From the NCBI GenBank assembly GCA_021234155.1, contig JAJEKV010000033.1, positions 12,967,614 through 13,031,613 on the forward strand: a stretch of 64,000 bases of DNA, read 5' to 3'. Positions 22,070 through 33,799 of this stretch are shown here, in pieces (position 1 is the stretch's first letter; each line of letters opens with the position of its first letter). Both the position numbers and the translations under genes were made by a program. Below the pieces are notes generated by a model that saw only the letters and a program-made list of their open reading frames with translations, had not been told where the DNA came from and ran no database searches. This DNA is from Isoetes taiwanensis (Eukaryota; Streptophyta; Lycopodiopsida; Isoetales; Isoetaceae).

Positions 22070-22783
22070 GGAATAATTTATGGGATAAATTTAGCCATTT
22101 GTGATTTTTTAGCAGAAAATGGAAAATATTGGAGAAAAAATAATTATTTTAGTTTAACTTTTTTTCAAGCCCGCACCAACCTTCGAGCTCTTTAGCCAAA
22201 CGCAAGAAAATAAGAGAATGCAAATTTATAAGGTTTATAGGTTAGCTAAAGTAGTTCTAGATAATAAAAAATATATGACTAGTAATTTATTTTCTAGCAT
22301 CTCTGGAGTAACTTGAGACCTAGACTTAGCTAATTGGAATTTTTCCGACATGTTTTTCACAAAGAAAAAGACTAAAGCATGATCACACTACAGAAATTTT
22401 TGGGATGGTGGTGAGTTGGTATAGGCCTAGTAATGCCAAAATAAATGTGCATTTGGTCATGGGTTCAAACCTTGCCAATGTATGTTTATCTTTGGGAGTT
22501 GGTTACTGGGGTTATACGATGATGATCCCCGACGTGGTAGAACTTAAAAGCCGATGCGTGTCCTCCACTTTGGCTGCCGCAAGGCAGTGGGATAAACTAG
22601 CTAGTCTGTACAAGATTAGTCTAGTATGGACCTTAAACAAAGGAATGTGTGGTGAGCTAGAAAGTGAGAGACGGAAAATTTGTGGAGTTTAGCTAAATCA
22701 TAGAAAGATTTGGGATTAGTTTCGAGCAAGTTTAGCCAAAGTCATTATGGCTAATAAGAAACATGTGATTAGTAATTTATTCC
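22070..22783 (+). mobile_element. MITE-like element interrupted by a SINE
   Basis: Terminal words GGAATAATTTA (22070) and TAATTTATTCC (22773-22783) form short inverted ends. A second uninterrupted copy lies in reverse orientation at 56534-57057 (about 524 bases) and aligns along its whole length, apart from about 270 bases at 22390-22660 where the SINE lies. No coding capacity, so non-autonomous. The superfamily is not determined. Confidence 0.75.
22400..22655 (+). mobile_element. tRNA-derived SINE
   Basis: A RNA polymerase III A box (TGGTGAGTTGG, 22409-22419) and B box (GGTTCAAACCT, 22462-22472) stand about 43 bases apart, followed by a non-tRNA body of about 180 bases. Its absence from the other MITE copy shows that it is an insertion. 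The layout resembles widespread plant SINE families; the exact family is not asserted. Confidence 0.75.
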
Positions 22784-22996
22784 CTGCATCTCATCCCATC
22801 CCATTCCATCCCATCCCATCTTAAAAACCTTTGCTGACAAGGGTTTTCTAATCCATTATTAGTCTAATTGTATGTGTATTTGGCCTTCTGATATATCTTA
22901 CAAAACATTGGGTCTACTACTTCTAAGGAAGGTTTTGCATTGCACAGACCTTTCTAACACATAATACATCCTGCAGGAAAGCTACAGTCTACACCC

Positions 22997-23390
22997 TGCA
23001 ATCTCGACTCGCGAGTCGAGAATTTCTCACCCAGCAAACACCTTCCCTTATTCTGAATTCTCGACTCGCGAGTCGAGAGTGCCTCACCCAGCAAGCACAG
23101 GCCCTTATTCTCGACTCCTTTAGTCGAGAATGCCTCACTCTCTATCCTCGACTTGCCTCAGCCAAGCAACACTAGTCTACTCCCCCTATTCTCGACTTGC
23201 GAGTCGAGAATACAACATATAATAAAAACGCCCTACTCACCCATTCTCGTCTCTCGATTGAAGAATGCGGCCATCCAGACTGAATCCCTCTACTCCAGGA
23301 CCTTTGAGGATAGGGGCTCCGTCTTGGTGGTCGCATACTAGATACGTGAGTCAAGAGGAGCTTTCTAGACTCGTGAGTCGAAAAGCTCTT
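22997..23390. repeat. Palindrome cluster, right locus
   Basis: Copies of the CTCGACTCGCGAGTCGAG palindrome lie at 23002-23021, around 23060-23077, 23107-23131 (centre CCTTT instead of CGCG), 23187-23212 (outer arms TATT/AATA) and 23358-23387 (outer arms GAGCTTT/AAAGCTC). Spacer text CTCACCCAGCAA is shared by the first two. Confidence 0.8.
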
Positions 23391-23439
23391 TAGTCCAACA
23401 TACAACAATGCAAACTACATATCCCATATCCTCCCTATA

Positions 23440-24405
23440 CCTGCCCAAGCTCTCGTGCACTCTCCAGTGTGGAGTCACAGGTGCCTCGTCTCAGTCAGAG
23501 CCACTCTCCTTCAAACCATCTTCCTCAAATATTGCGAAGGGGAGGGGCTCAGACTGGGGGGAGGCCTTTGCAACTAACCACGGGGGAATGCATTTGAACT
23601 TCATCTCTAAGGAGGGCTGAGGGGGTTTCTCGACTCGCGAGTTGAGAAGGCCCTCAAGCCTTACACACAGCAATGCATACTGCTTATCTTACATCCTCCC
23701 TATAACTGCCCAAGCTCTAGTGCACTCTCCAGTGTGGAGGAGGCCTCTATCCAATCAGAACCACTCTCCTTCGAACCATCTTCCTCGAATATTGCGAAGG
23801 GGAGTGGCTCAGACTGGGTGGAGGCCTCTGTAACTAACCACATGGGGAATGCATTTGAACTTCATCTCTAAGGAGGGCTAGGGGGCCTCTGTAACTAACC
23901 ACATGGGGAATGCATTTGAACTTCATCTCTAAGGAACTTCATCTCTAAGCCTTACACACAGCAATGCATACTACTCATCTCACATCCTCCTTATACCTGC
24001 CTAAGCTCTAGTGCACTCTCCATTGTTGAGTTGCAGGTGCCTCTACCCAGTCAGAGCTACTCTCCTTCGAACCATCTTCCTTGAATATTGCGAAGGGGAA
24101 GGGTTCAGACTGGGTGGAGGCCTCTGCAACTAACCACGGGGGAATGCATTTGAACTTCATCTCTAAGTTGGGATGGGGGGGTTTCTCGACTCGCAAGTCG
24201 AGAAGGCTCTCAAGCCTTACACACAGCAATGCATACTATTTATCTTACATCCTCCCTTGACCTGCCCAAGCTCTAGTGCATTCTCCAGTGTCGAGTCGCA
24301 GGTGCCTCTAGCCAGTCTGAGCCACTCTCCTTCGAACCATCTTCCTCGAATATTGCAAAGGGGAGGGGTTCAGACTGGGTGGAGGCCTCTGCGACTAACC
24401 AAAAC
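23440..24405 (+). repeat. Tandem array of the hairpin repeat
   Basis: Four units of about 265-290 bases begin near 23456, 23721, 24009 and 24277 with GTGCACTCTCCAGTGT-like text. Each contains the GAGCCACTC/GAGTGGCTC hairpin, then GGTGGAGGCCTCTG and an ACCACGGGGGAATGCATTTG segment. Two units also carry the palindrome (23626-23649, 24182-24205). The same modules occur at 1-620. Confidence 0.8.
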
Positions 24406-24410
24406 ATGCA

Positions 24411-24534
24411 ATTGTTCGCGAGTCACTCTGATTGGTTGCTCCCTTGCTCAGCATCTCTCAACCCAGAGAGTGTCTCGATGCTAAAATATGCTCAACAAAG
24501 AAACAACCAATCGAGCGAGGTTTCGAGTAGCTCC
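24411..24534. repeat. Foldback element copy 3
   Basis: Arms 24411-24454 and 24486-24534 pair. It shares the central CTCTCAACCCAGAGAG with copies 1 and 2, but the stem segment reads TTGGTTG/CAACCAA where copy 1 reads TTTATAG/CCATAAA. It directly follows the hairpin array, as copy 1 does at 0.7 kb. Confidence 0.75.
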
Positions 24535-24545
24535 ACATTCTAAAC

Positions 24546-25310
24546 AAGTCTAACATGCTTAACAGGATATCTGAAACAAGCATATGGGTACATCACTCTA
24601 TCTACAATAATCCCAGGGGCAAGGTGGTATACCTTGTTTGATGGTATTTTTCCTTTTGTAGTTTGGACCAATCTCAAGCTAGGTGCACGTCTACTCCACT
24701 ATGGTTCAAGTTACTTTTACTCTAGATTCAGGGATCCTAGAGAGATTTTTGATAATGTCCTCCAGGATCTCTGTAGATATCTCGTTCTCCAAAATTCCCA
24801 CTATTAACTGCGCAGTTAACGACTTATTGCATAATTTGTGATAAAAATTTCTCCTAACTCATTTGATTTAAATATTAGGGGCTTCAGATATTGGAACATC
24901 TAGCCCATGCCATTCCGGCTTGGTTATCACAAGAGCGACTCGATTTCGTTGAGAAAGAAAAATCTTCAAATCCCTATAAGGATCCAGAGATATGCATTGT
25001 TAGAGTGCAAAAATGGGGATCCTAGAGCAAAAACAAAATTCCTCTTGAATCTCTAAAATTTGGGGTAAGACTATTGTAAAGCCTTCATTGCAATATTGTA
25101 TATAAATTTCTTCTATATTGTATTTGGTACCATTGGCCTTTTGGTCTAGGTAGATGTTAAAATTGAAAATAATTTAATTCACTTCTACGTAGGAATCTCA
25201 AAAAGTTCTCCTCATTACAGTGCACCACTTGAGCCCTCTCATATTTGTATGCATTTAGCTTTCGTACTTTCTTGCAAACGAGATCTTTTCTAGCAAGAGA
25301 ATATAGTATT
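24546..25310. other. Intergenic, no gene seen
   Basis: AT-rich sequence with no coding or repeat signal that I can support. Confidence 0.4.
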
Positions 25311-25317
25311 TCATTGC

Positions 25318-25449
25318 AGTTATAGAATAGAATAGAATAGAATAGAATAGAATAGAATAGAATAGAATAGAATAGAATAGAATAGAATAGAATAGAATAG
25401 AATAGAATAGAATAGAATAGAATAGAATAGAATAGAATAGAATAGAATA
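25318..25449 (+). repeat. (AATAG)n microsatellite
   Basis: About 26 near-perfect pentanucleotide units over 130 bases. The long FYSILFYSIL-type frame on the minus strand is an artefact of it. A short TTCTA run of the same pentamer in reverse appears near 46240-46270. Confidence 0.95.
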
Positions 25450-25724
25450 CATTTTATGTCCTTGTGGCCGTGAGGTCCTTGTACTTATGTAACTAGAAGT
25501 ATCCAAATCTTGAAACTAGAAGTATCCATCTTGAAACAACCTCTAAAGCAACTCACTTGCTCTAAGCGAATCCTAAATATGATGATGCAAAATGTCCTAT
25601 ATAGTCATCTTTGGTTAAATGCATACTCTCTCAAGTATGTTTTTCCTTGAAGTTTTTGACAAAGCCAATCTAAATTTTTGAAGTATGCTGCAAGCTTTAT
25701 GTAGATAAGCTTTATTTTTTTTAA

Positions 25725-26640
25725 GGGTGGTGGCAGGTTGGAAAGCGCTTTATGCAATGCAAAACAACAGCCACATGTCAGAGCTCTATGATTGGGGCCA
25801 TCAATCACGTCTGTTTAGGGTACTGGTGGAGCCTCTTCTTCTGTAGAGGGTCGAGGTCTAGGGCCCAGTGGTGTCCCTTGTGACTTCTAATGACTTAGAG
25901 CAAGTACGGAAAGCCTTCTTAGTATGGGCACTCGGAGTGAAATCCACGGTCCTATATCAAAACCTACTGCAGGAGACATGATTCTTACATCTTCAGAGGG
26001 CAGCCCTTGAAAGAAACATCGTCTATTTCCAGAAGGTTGTCAATATGGACGATGCCCATCCGACTTACACCATGGCTCAAGGCCTATTGGAAGGACAAGA
26101 AAGCTCAGTGGCTAGCCAGATGGAATGCGCAGGAGCACAGGTGCATGCAGAACACAGAGGCCGATGGCGAGAGCCTGAGGCATTACTTTGCATTTGTTTT
26201 CTCGGCAAGCTTTGGGACACCAAGACCATAGAGCAGGTCAAAACGACCATTACAAGCAGCACATAAATCACAAGCTAGACCGCGGCACATAACCTGCGTT
26301 CACACCTGCCTCTGAAAAAGAATAGGCTCATTGCCTCCATTCGCACAGGTGCCCACCATCTTTGAATTGCGACAGGCAGATGGATTGGGGAGCTATGCCA
26401 GGACAGGCTTTGTCAGTGCTGCCAGATGGAAGCCATTGAGGATAAATATCACACTCTCTAGGGCTGCCCGACATATAATCAGATTAGGACACGCTATGCT
26501 CTCTTAGGCAGGCTCGACGAGCCACTACACATGATACTGAGCACGGCTTCGGTGCGATCACTAGGAGCATACATTCAAAAGATAATGGATCTGAGGGCTC
26601 AGATATACCCACGGACAACATTCGATGAGCAGATGTACAT
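25725..26640 (+). mobile_element. Non-LTR retrotransposon C-terminal remnant
   Basis: Broken frames read VAGWKALYAMQN, LFRVLVEPLLL, VRKAFLVWALGVKSTVLYQNLLQE and LERNIVYFQKVVNMDD. These match the post-reverse-transcriptase region of plant LINEs. A zinc-binding tail follows (RLCQCC..EDKYHTL..CPTYNQIRTRYALL, about 26395-26510). Internal stops and frame changes show decay. It is the same type as the fragment at 60.1-60.9 kb. Confidence 0.6.
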
Positions 26641-26659
26641 ATGAATATTTGTACAGCTT

Positions 26660-28790
26660 GTCAGTAGTCTTATTGCTGCCATGGCTTTTCCCTCAAAAAC
26701 TTTTCCGGGTGAGGGTTTTTTAATCCGAGCAGTAACACACATGTTGTACTCTCGTATTGGGTTCCATAGGCTGATTAGTCTCCGTCGTCCTTTTAAAAGC
26801 TCACATGATCAACTATCAATCCTTCATCTAGAAATAAAGGGAGCCGAACTCACTAGGATCAACTAGAACTTTTGGTTTCATTCTCAAGTCATGCATTCAA
26901 AGTGATTTGGCTTTGGTTGTGCAGTAACGTAACAAATGATACTTTACTGTCTCTTTCTAGAAGCTCAAACAAATGCTTCGGGATCACAATCTTAGAAGAG
27001 TAGATGAACAATTGAACATCACCATTTAGGCATTCTTAGTCCATAATTGGGTTTGCTCGTGACCAGGGCTTCATTCGAAATCCAAGCTCTACCCGATTGG
27101 CCCAAGTTATAACTCTTTAAAGGGAATTGCAATCTTGAGGAGGAGGAGGAGGAGGATTTTATAGCCACTCTAGACCAAATAGTCTATGAGGTGCACATAT
27201 CACCTCAAATTGCATTCCCATACAACTCAAACTCTTATTCTATTCACATCTAATAGTGATGCTACAACTATGACTTTCAATGCAATGTAGATCCATCAAT
27301 GGTCTTCCATGGCCGCATCCTAATTTAAGAAGGAGATAGATAGACAGAGAATTTTTACATCCACGGAGAGACCATAGTGGGCCATGGGATGATAGAGATC
27401 TTAGGGCATAATTTAAGAAGGAGAACGAAATATGAAGGGGAGGAAGAGTCAAAAGTAAATGCCTAGTTATAATGCTCAATTCTTTTACATGTAAGACTCA
27501 AGGACAATATGGCTTTTGGGTGTACTAGCTTGTCATATCATTTAGTATAACATATATGTAGCAATCAATACATGACATGGTTGTAAAATATCATATAGCA
27601 TCATATAAAGTACAATACTTAAAAGTATGATGGTGCACGTAATAAGGTATATTGTGTTATCTTACATCCTGGCTATGGAATCTCTTAAAAGCATAATGAT
27701 TATCCATACACAAGTTGTTATTAAAAAGAACCCCAAGTCATAATATTAGATCTCTTGAAAGGAAAGGGGGAGAGATTATTAGCTAAAAAAGGTATGGTCT
27801 AAAAAGTAGGAATGTGTCAAAGGCACCAACAAGATAGAATACGTAAAGACAGAGTGAGAAACTTGAAGGTGCTTTTGCTTTTAGTGGTAACTCCAATATG
27901 AATTTTCAAGAATATTAAACACGCAGGCGGTTTCAAATACCAACCAAATTTATAGAAAATGGATAAAATGAGATGGTGCAACATGTTCTTCTACTTTATA
28001 ATTGTCACATCAGTTTGAAATGTAAGACCATGAGACATTTCCATAGTAGTTATTACACGACAATATGCCCAAAATGTGCAATTATAAAACTAACAGATAA
28101 ATGTGTATATTATATAACTAACATACAACTTACGTTTGATATGGCTTGAAGAAGACAAATATCATAGAGCAAAAGACAAAGCAAGAGACTAAGGCATACC
28201 AACAATACAAGAGAACTAAGATTTTATTTGTCAGTGGGAAATATAGAACATAGGACTGAGATCTTATTTGTACGTGAATGACAGCCTTAACAAGGAGATT
28301 GAGCCATCTAAGTGGGTGCCACACTGCGAGGTTTAGCCATCAGATGAACTAGAATGCAGAGGTCTTATCTACTTGAATGAGGATAATTCTACCCTTGATG
28401 GGGAGTTTTTCGTGGGGATAAGCATATCTTGAAAGAAGATCGAGGCCGTCGGGGTTGCGAATTTTTGTTTCACCATTGGATCCCAACAGGGGTAAAATTA
28501 TCCTCCTAAAGAGTAAATATTGCAATCCCATTGTTTTGGAGTAGAATAAGAATGAAGGCAAAGACTTAAGATCCGAGAAAATGCTAAAAGATGGTTGGTT
28601 GGCCAATATAAATATTAGGCCTAGAACTTGAAGCGTTCTGTCACTGTCAACATATACACTTACCTACATTTTACAACAAAAGAAGAATACAACATGTGCT
28701 TCCCACTCCCTTTTCTTTTCAATCCATTCCGGCGATTCCATCCATTTTTCGCATTCTTTTAATCCGCTCCACGCTAGCTGCATTTTCAAT
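26660..28790. other. Intergenic, no gene seen
   Basis: AT-rich. A short GGA/GAG run lies near 27137-27155. No coding support. Confidence 0.4.
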
Positions 28791-28797
28791 GCGTTTC

Positions 28798-28925
28798 ATC
28801 CGCTCAACGCTATATTTTCCTTGACCTGCATTCTGTTTTTGTTTTCAAAAATTGGAAGTTACATCCGCTCAACGCTATATTTTCCTGACCTGCATTCTGT
28901 TTTTGTTTTCAAAAATTGGAAGTTA
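28798..28925 (+). repeat. Tandem 64-base duplication in the Serinc promoter/leader
   Basis: CATCCGCTCAACGCTATATT and the following text to AAAATTGGAAGTTA occur twice back to back (28798-28862, 28863-28925), one base different in length. The second copy ends about 17 bases before the start codon. Another CATCCGCTC-like word lies just upstream. Confidence 0.8.
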
Positions 28926-28941
28926 GCAGTTTCGGCTGGCT

Positions 28942-31288
28942 ATGGCTTGGAAAATCGGAGAATGGATGCCGGAATCATGCTTGGCAAAATCTTGCAAGGG
29001 ACCAAACCGCATGGTCGCCCGTTATTTGTATGGAATCCTGTTTCTTCTGACAAATGCAACAGCTTGGATGATCCGAGACTATAGCCACAAAGCTCTTGCT
29101 TCTTTCCACTGTAAGAATCCATCTATATGTCGAATTAAAGATCTTTTTGCATTCTGTATAAGAATCCATTTATATGTCGAATTAAAGATTTTTTGCATTC
29201 TGTAGAAAGTCTAAAATGTAGGATAAATTTTCCCGGAAATCTTTCATGTTTTAGATCACCATTCTTTGTGTCTTTTTTCGCGCATTTGTAGACCTTAAGG
29301 GATGCCAGGGCGGGCACGATTGCTTGGGCTCGGAAGGTGTTCTACGCATCAGCTTGGGATGCTTCGTATCCTGATTCTTTTCTGATATCGAGCTATAAAT
29401 GTCTTGTAACAACGGATTTGCATGCGGACTTTAATCAATCTCTACAGACTTTCTTTTTCATCATGTACCTCACTACGGTTGGCACTAGGAAAGTGGATGA
29501 TCCACGAGATATTTGGCATTCAGGATGGTGGCCAGCAAAGAGTTTTTTGTGGATTTTCTTCATGGTATTACCGTTCTTCATTCCATCAGCATTCATTCAA
29601 ATCTATGGTAAGTGTGCATGTTCTGTGATTTCTGTGACTTATTGCATGTTGTACATGCTTCTGATATGCTTCTTACAGGTGAAATGGCACGCTTTGGAGC
29701 TGGGTAAGCGTTTTATTTGACATTTGATACTAAAATAATATATGGCATAACAATTTTATGTACGTTGCAGAATTTTCTTGCTCATTCAGCTCTTAAGCCT
29801 TATCAACTTTATCTACGCATGGAATGATGAGTGGATTTCTGTTAAGAATGTGCGCCGTTGGTAACAAACTTTTTCAGAAAATTTACCCATTGTTATTGTA
29901 GCTGAAATCTGCCTCTAATTGGCCAGTTCCTTTTATTACATGCAGTGCAATACCAATGGTTCTCGTGACCATACTATCGTTCGCCTTATCCATGACAGGG
30001 ATTATATTGATGTATATTTGGTTCTCGCCTCGAGCATCTTGTAGCCTTAACATCTTTTTTATCACCTGGACGCTGATTCTTATCCTTGCAGTCACCATTG
30101 TCTCCCTTCACCCCAAAGTGAGTTGTTGTTATAATTTTATTCTGGTATGACAAAATTCGAGAAGCAGAAAGTGTTTATACATATTGGTTTTGAATGGAGC
30201 AGATAAATGCAGGACTCATGACTTCTGGACTCATTGCACTGTATCTTGTCTTCCTTTGCTGGTCTGCAATTATGAGGTGCAGAAGTGTAAAACATTTATG
30301 TCCTTTATGTCATTCAAATAAATCTAATAGTCTGATGCATTATTGTCTCTTTCTTTCCCCTTGTTTGTGCGTGTTTCTTCAGTGAGCCAAGGACCTATAC
30401 ATGTAATACAAGGACTAGACAAACAGGAAGAGGAGATGGTTTAACCATTCTGGTATGTGCCTTCCTTCACCATTGCAATCTCTATATCCCAGATATTGGA
30501 TCATCTTTATGTGCCCTAAGTTTTCTTTGAGCAAAATGATGGAAGCACATTATACAAAAGCTTTTTATGTTACAGTTATGTGTGCATAAGTACATTGTTA
30601 ATGCCATTGCTTATCAAAATTACAAAATATGTTATTATTCCTTTTCAAATGTTTAAATGTAATTTTGCTCTGCTTTTAGTTAACCTAACAGTTGATTCTG
30701 TGTACAGAGTTTCCTTCTGGCATTCTTTGCCATTATTATGTCAACATTTTCAACGGGAATTGATTCCAAGTCATTCTCGGTAGGATGGTTTTGTTTTTAT
30801 GTCCCTGCAAACAAATGCTGTCTATAAGCTGAATGAATAATTTCATTTTAACTGCAGCTACCTAAGGAAGGAACAGAAGGGAAGGAGGCAGAAGAAGTAG
30901 AGAATAAAATTCCTTATGGTTATGGATTCTTTCACTTCGTTTTTGCCATGGGATCTATGTACTTTGCTATGCTGTTTGTGGGCTGGGATCTTCATCAAAC
31001 AATATTGAAGTAAGAGCAATTTGGTTTGTGCGCTTTCTATTTTGCTACTCCATTGCATTTTTTACTAACTATTAAAACAGGTGGAGTATTGATGCTGGCT
31101 GGGCCAGTGTGTGGGTGAAGATTGTGAATGAGTGGCTTGCTGCACTAGTATATCGTAAGTATTTTAATTCTGGTTCAGATACATCAAGACATTTATGCTG
31201 TATGGAAGCCTGAATGGCTATATTGCTTAATTCTACAGTCTGGACAATGGTCTGCATCTTTGTTTTAAAGGACAAGGATTTTTCGTGA
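28942..31288 (+). CDS. Serinc/TMS family membrane protein
   Basis: Twelve exons: 28942-29110, 29292-29365, 29448-29607, 29679-29703, 29771-29860, 29946-30117, 30203-30276, 30383-30452, 30708-30779, 30858-31009, 31081-31154, 31239-31288. All phases agree and give 393 residues. Family marks in order: RYLYGILFLLTN and AWMIRDY near the N-terminus, GCQGGHDCLGSEGVLRISLG, FFIMYLTTVGTRKVDDPRD, WHSGWWPAKS, a short exon coding EMARFGAG, then FLLIQLLSLINF and AWNDEW. Several membrane spans follow, then TYTCNTRT, VPYGYGFFH-like IPYGYGFFHF and WVKIVNEW near the end. Serinc proteins are polytopic endomembrane and plasma-membrane proteins linked to serine-lipid incorporation in older work and to lipid scrambling. 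Length and motifs are complete, so it looks functional. Exon 4 is only 25 bases. Confidence 0.93.
29113..29205 (+). repeat. Tandem duplication inside Serinc intron 1
   Basis: TAAGAATCCATCTATATGTC with AATTAAAGAT..TTTTTGCATTCTGTA is repeated twice with a period of about 47 bases. It lies immediately after the exon 1 donor and carries a second TAAGAATCC donor-like word. Confidence 0.75.
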
Positions 31289-32985
31289 TCATTTTCAAGG
31301 ACGCAACAATCAAAGATGGCGAGAAATCAAGAATTTTTTGTACATACATTACCTCAGCAAACTGTGGTTTATATGTGTAAACTGTGCGCACATGAAGGAG
31401 AGGATTCTTGAGCTCCAGAGGATGCAATCCGTCTTGGAGGTTCTAATCTTGTAACATAGCCTTTGGAGCCAATAATCCAAGTAGGCACTGTGTACGTCGG
31501 TTGGGTGTCTGGATGTATTGGTATATAATAGGTTGTCTTGTGCATTTTCACAACTCAATGGTTTATAGCAACATGTATTTATTGTGCATTTTACAACTCA
31601 ATGTACCTTTTTCACACTAAAAATAACCTGTGAGCCCTGTTTTTTCTTTATCCAGTAAATCTATTCTCTCCAAATTGTACATACTATTACAACATGCATT
31701 ACTAATTGAAATTTTAATTTTTACAACGTAGCTATGCATTGTTTAAAATCATGAATTGCATCTTTTTGCAATAAAGAGGTGCAATGGTATTCAATAGAAC
31801 TAATCGAAATTCATTAATTTTCACATATTTTTGCGATAACAAAGTGTAATGCTTTATAGAGACACAAACATATGCCATATGGTTGGAAAAAAGATACGAA
31901 ATCAATCTTGTTAATTTGGAATTTTCCGGATTGGTAGAAAACATTTTTGGATTTTTTTTTTTTAATTCGATTTCCTATGATTTTTGGGGTTCTGGACGTC
32001 AGAAACGTTTTTTGATATTCCAAAAATCGTAGAATTTTTCGTTGTTTGTGGAGAAAATTTTCCTGAGATTTCCCCTTAATCTGGTCGAGAGGGCATATCG
32101 ATGCCACATAATCTACATGCATTTCGGTGGCATCTAGGAAGATATATCCAGAGGGATTTTCCAGTATGGCAAGGGTGCGTTGGTAAGGAGTGCATGCCAT
32201 GTTTGTGGCCCCACTATTTTGCCCCAGGTTTGATTGGTAATGCAGTTTGGCTTCCTCGCGAATGGCCCAATCGATTCTGCCACATGGTGTGAGCATAAGG
32301 TTTCTTTCCTTTTAGGGTTCTGTCAGAGCTCTTCTTTGAAGTTCCATATTTGACTTGCTATACTTTTGCATGATATGTGCGCATACATGACCCACTAGCT
32401 TTTGGCACAAGGAATGTGCATACAAATTCAGTACAATGTGAGGGATCATCATGATGCCATAGTGTATAAGGCAAATGCTACAAAGCTTGCTTTAGTTTAA
32501 TAGGCCATTCTATGCTTTCCATAATTATAGAACTATAATAATCTATCCCTTTGAATATGTAATAGTTAAATGCTAGCCTCAGCCTTATAGAAAACTTATA
32601 AAAAAAAATCATTTATGTCGTAGAAAATTATGAAGATGATGCAAATAGTGCATGGATTTTGATGAAAATGCATGGCACCAATAGGATGGAGGAAGAGACG
32701 AAGAAAATGTAGATTTATGTGAATTGTACATGCCATGGATTACCAACTTATATGCCAGAGGTATCTTGCATGATGCAATCGTGCAATAGATTCTAGGTTC
32801 CATCACGATTTAGCTAGCAAATAATGTGCCATCTGCTAATTAGAAACTGTCTATCTACTACCTACATGGCATTTCAATCACGACGTATATGAGAATTTTT
32901 TCTAGATTATGACTTACATACCTGGACAATTTTGCAAATGTTTGAAAGTTATTTTAGCATAATTGTTGATAGCAATCGTCCTCTC
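31289..32985. other. Serinc 3' flank and intergenic
   Basis: AT-rich. The first few hundred bases are presumably the 3' UTR. No further gene was recognised. Confidence 0.4.
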
Positions 32986-32999
32986 TCTATAACTAATGC

Positions 33000-33795
33000 C
33001 TCTGATTGTTTCTAAAGCAAGTTGATTTGAGAGATAAATGGATATGATCAGATCATTTGCAGCTATAACAAAACTATTATTCTACAATTACCGAAGGCTA
33101 TTTCTATGTTTGCTAGATTTGTTGCCATAGCTTGGAAATGCATCCAAGATGCTGGTCCTGCTAATAGAAGATCATAAGACTGGATGCAACACTCCAACTG
33201 AAGGTAATACATGAAAACACTTTGCCATTTGTAGGGATTGTAATCAAATGCTTCATTACCATACTTACCATCCCCTGTGTATATGGGCTACAACTTACTA
33301 CTTAAATCACTAACTATTAATGGGAACAAGATATGAAAATACAGATGCTTTTCACTTATCTCCGCTGCATTAGATAAGCATTTTGCAGTTTTAATAACAG
33401 GACCCTCATCACATAATCCAAGGGAGAAGTTTCAACTATAGGTGTATTGCTAGCAAATAATACATTTGGCTCGTCATCATTCTCTCACCATCATTGTTGT
33501 TATTCTGATTAAAATAACTAAATCTCTGTACAAAGTCATTTAGGAGCTTCTAATCTCATTCTATTATTCATGTGTAGTCATGGCAGTATGATATGAGAAA
33601 GAGTTTATGCCTTCCTATTTTGGATAGACATGCATGGAATAGGAGAAATGGTGAGAGGTAAATAAACATGATCGCTAATTTGTAGCTGTAACAAAACTAT
33701 TATTCTACAATTATCGAGGGTTGTTTCTATGACTGCTAGATTTGTTGCCACAGCCTGGAAATGCATCCAAGATGTTGATCCTGCTTAACAATGGG
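33000..33795 (+). repeat. Direct repeat pair, about 125 bases
   Basis: Segments 33047-33170 and 33665-33795 share AACAAAACTATTATTCTACA, TGCTAGATTTGTTGCCA and TGGAAATGCATCCAAGATG in order, 618 bases apart. No coding sequence. Confidence 0.65.
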
Positions 33796-33799
33796 TACT

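Noticed and set aside
22400-22480. tRNA gene
   Set aside because: A and B boxes are present, but no acceptor stem or anticodon arm folds and the body continues into SINE sequence.
25255-25506. Minus-strand frame with FYSIL repeats
   Set aside because: It is the translation of the (AATAG)n microsatellite.
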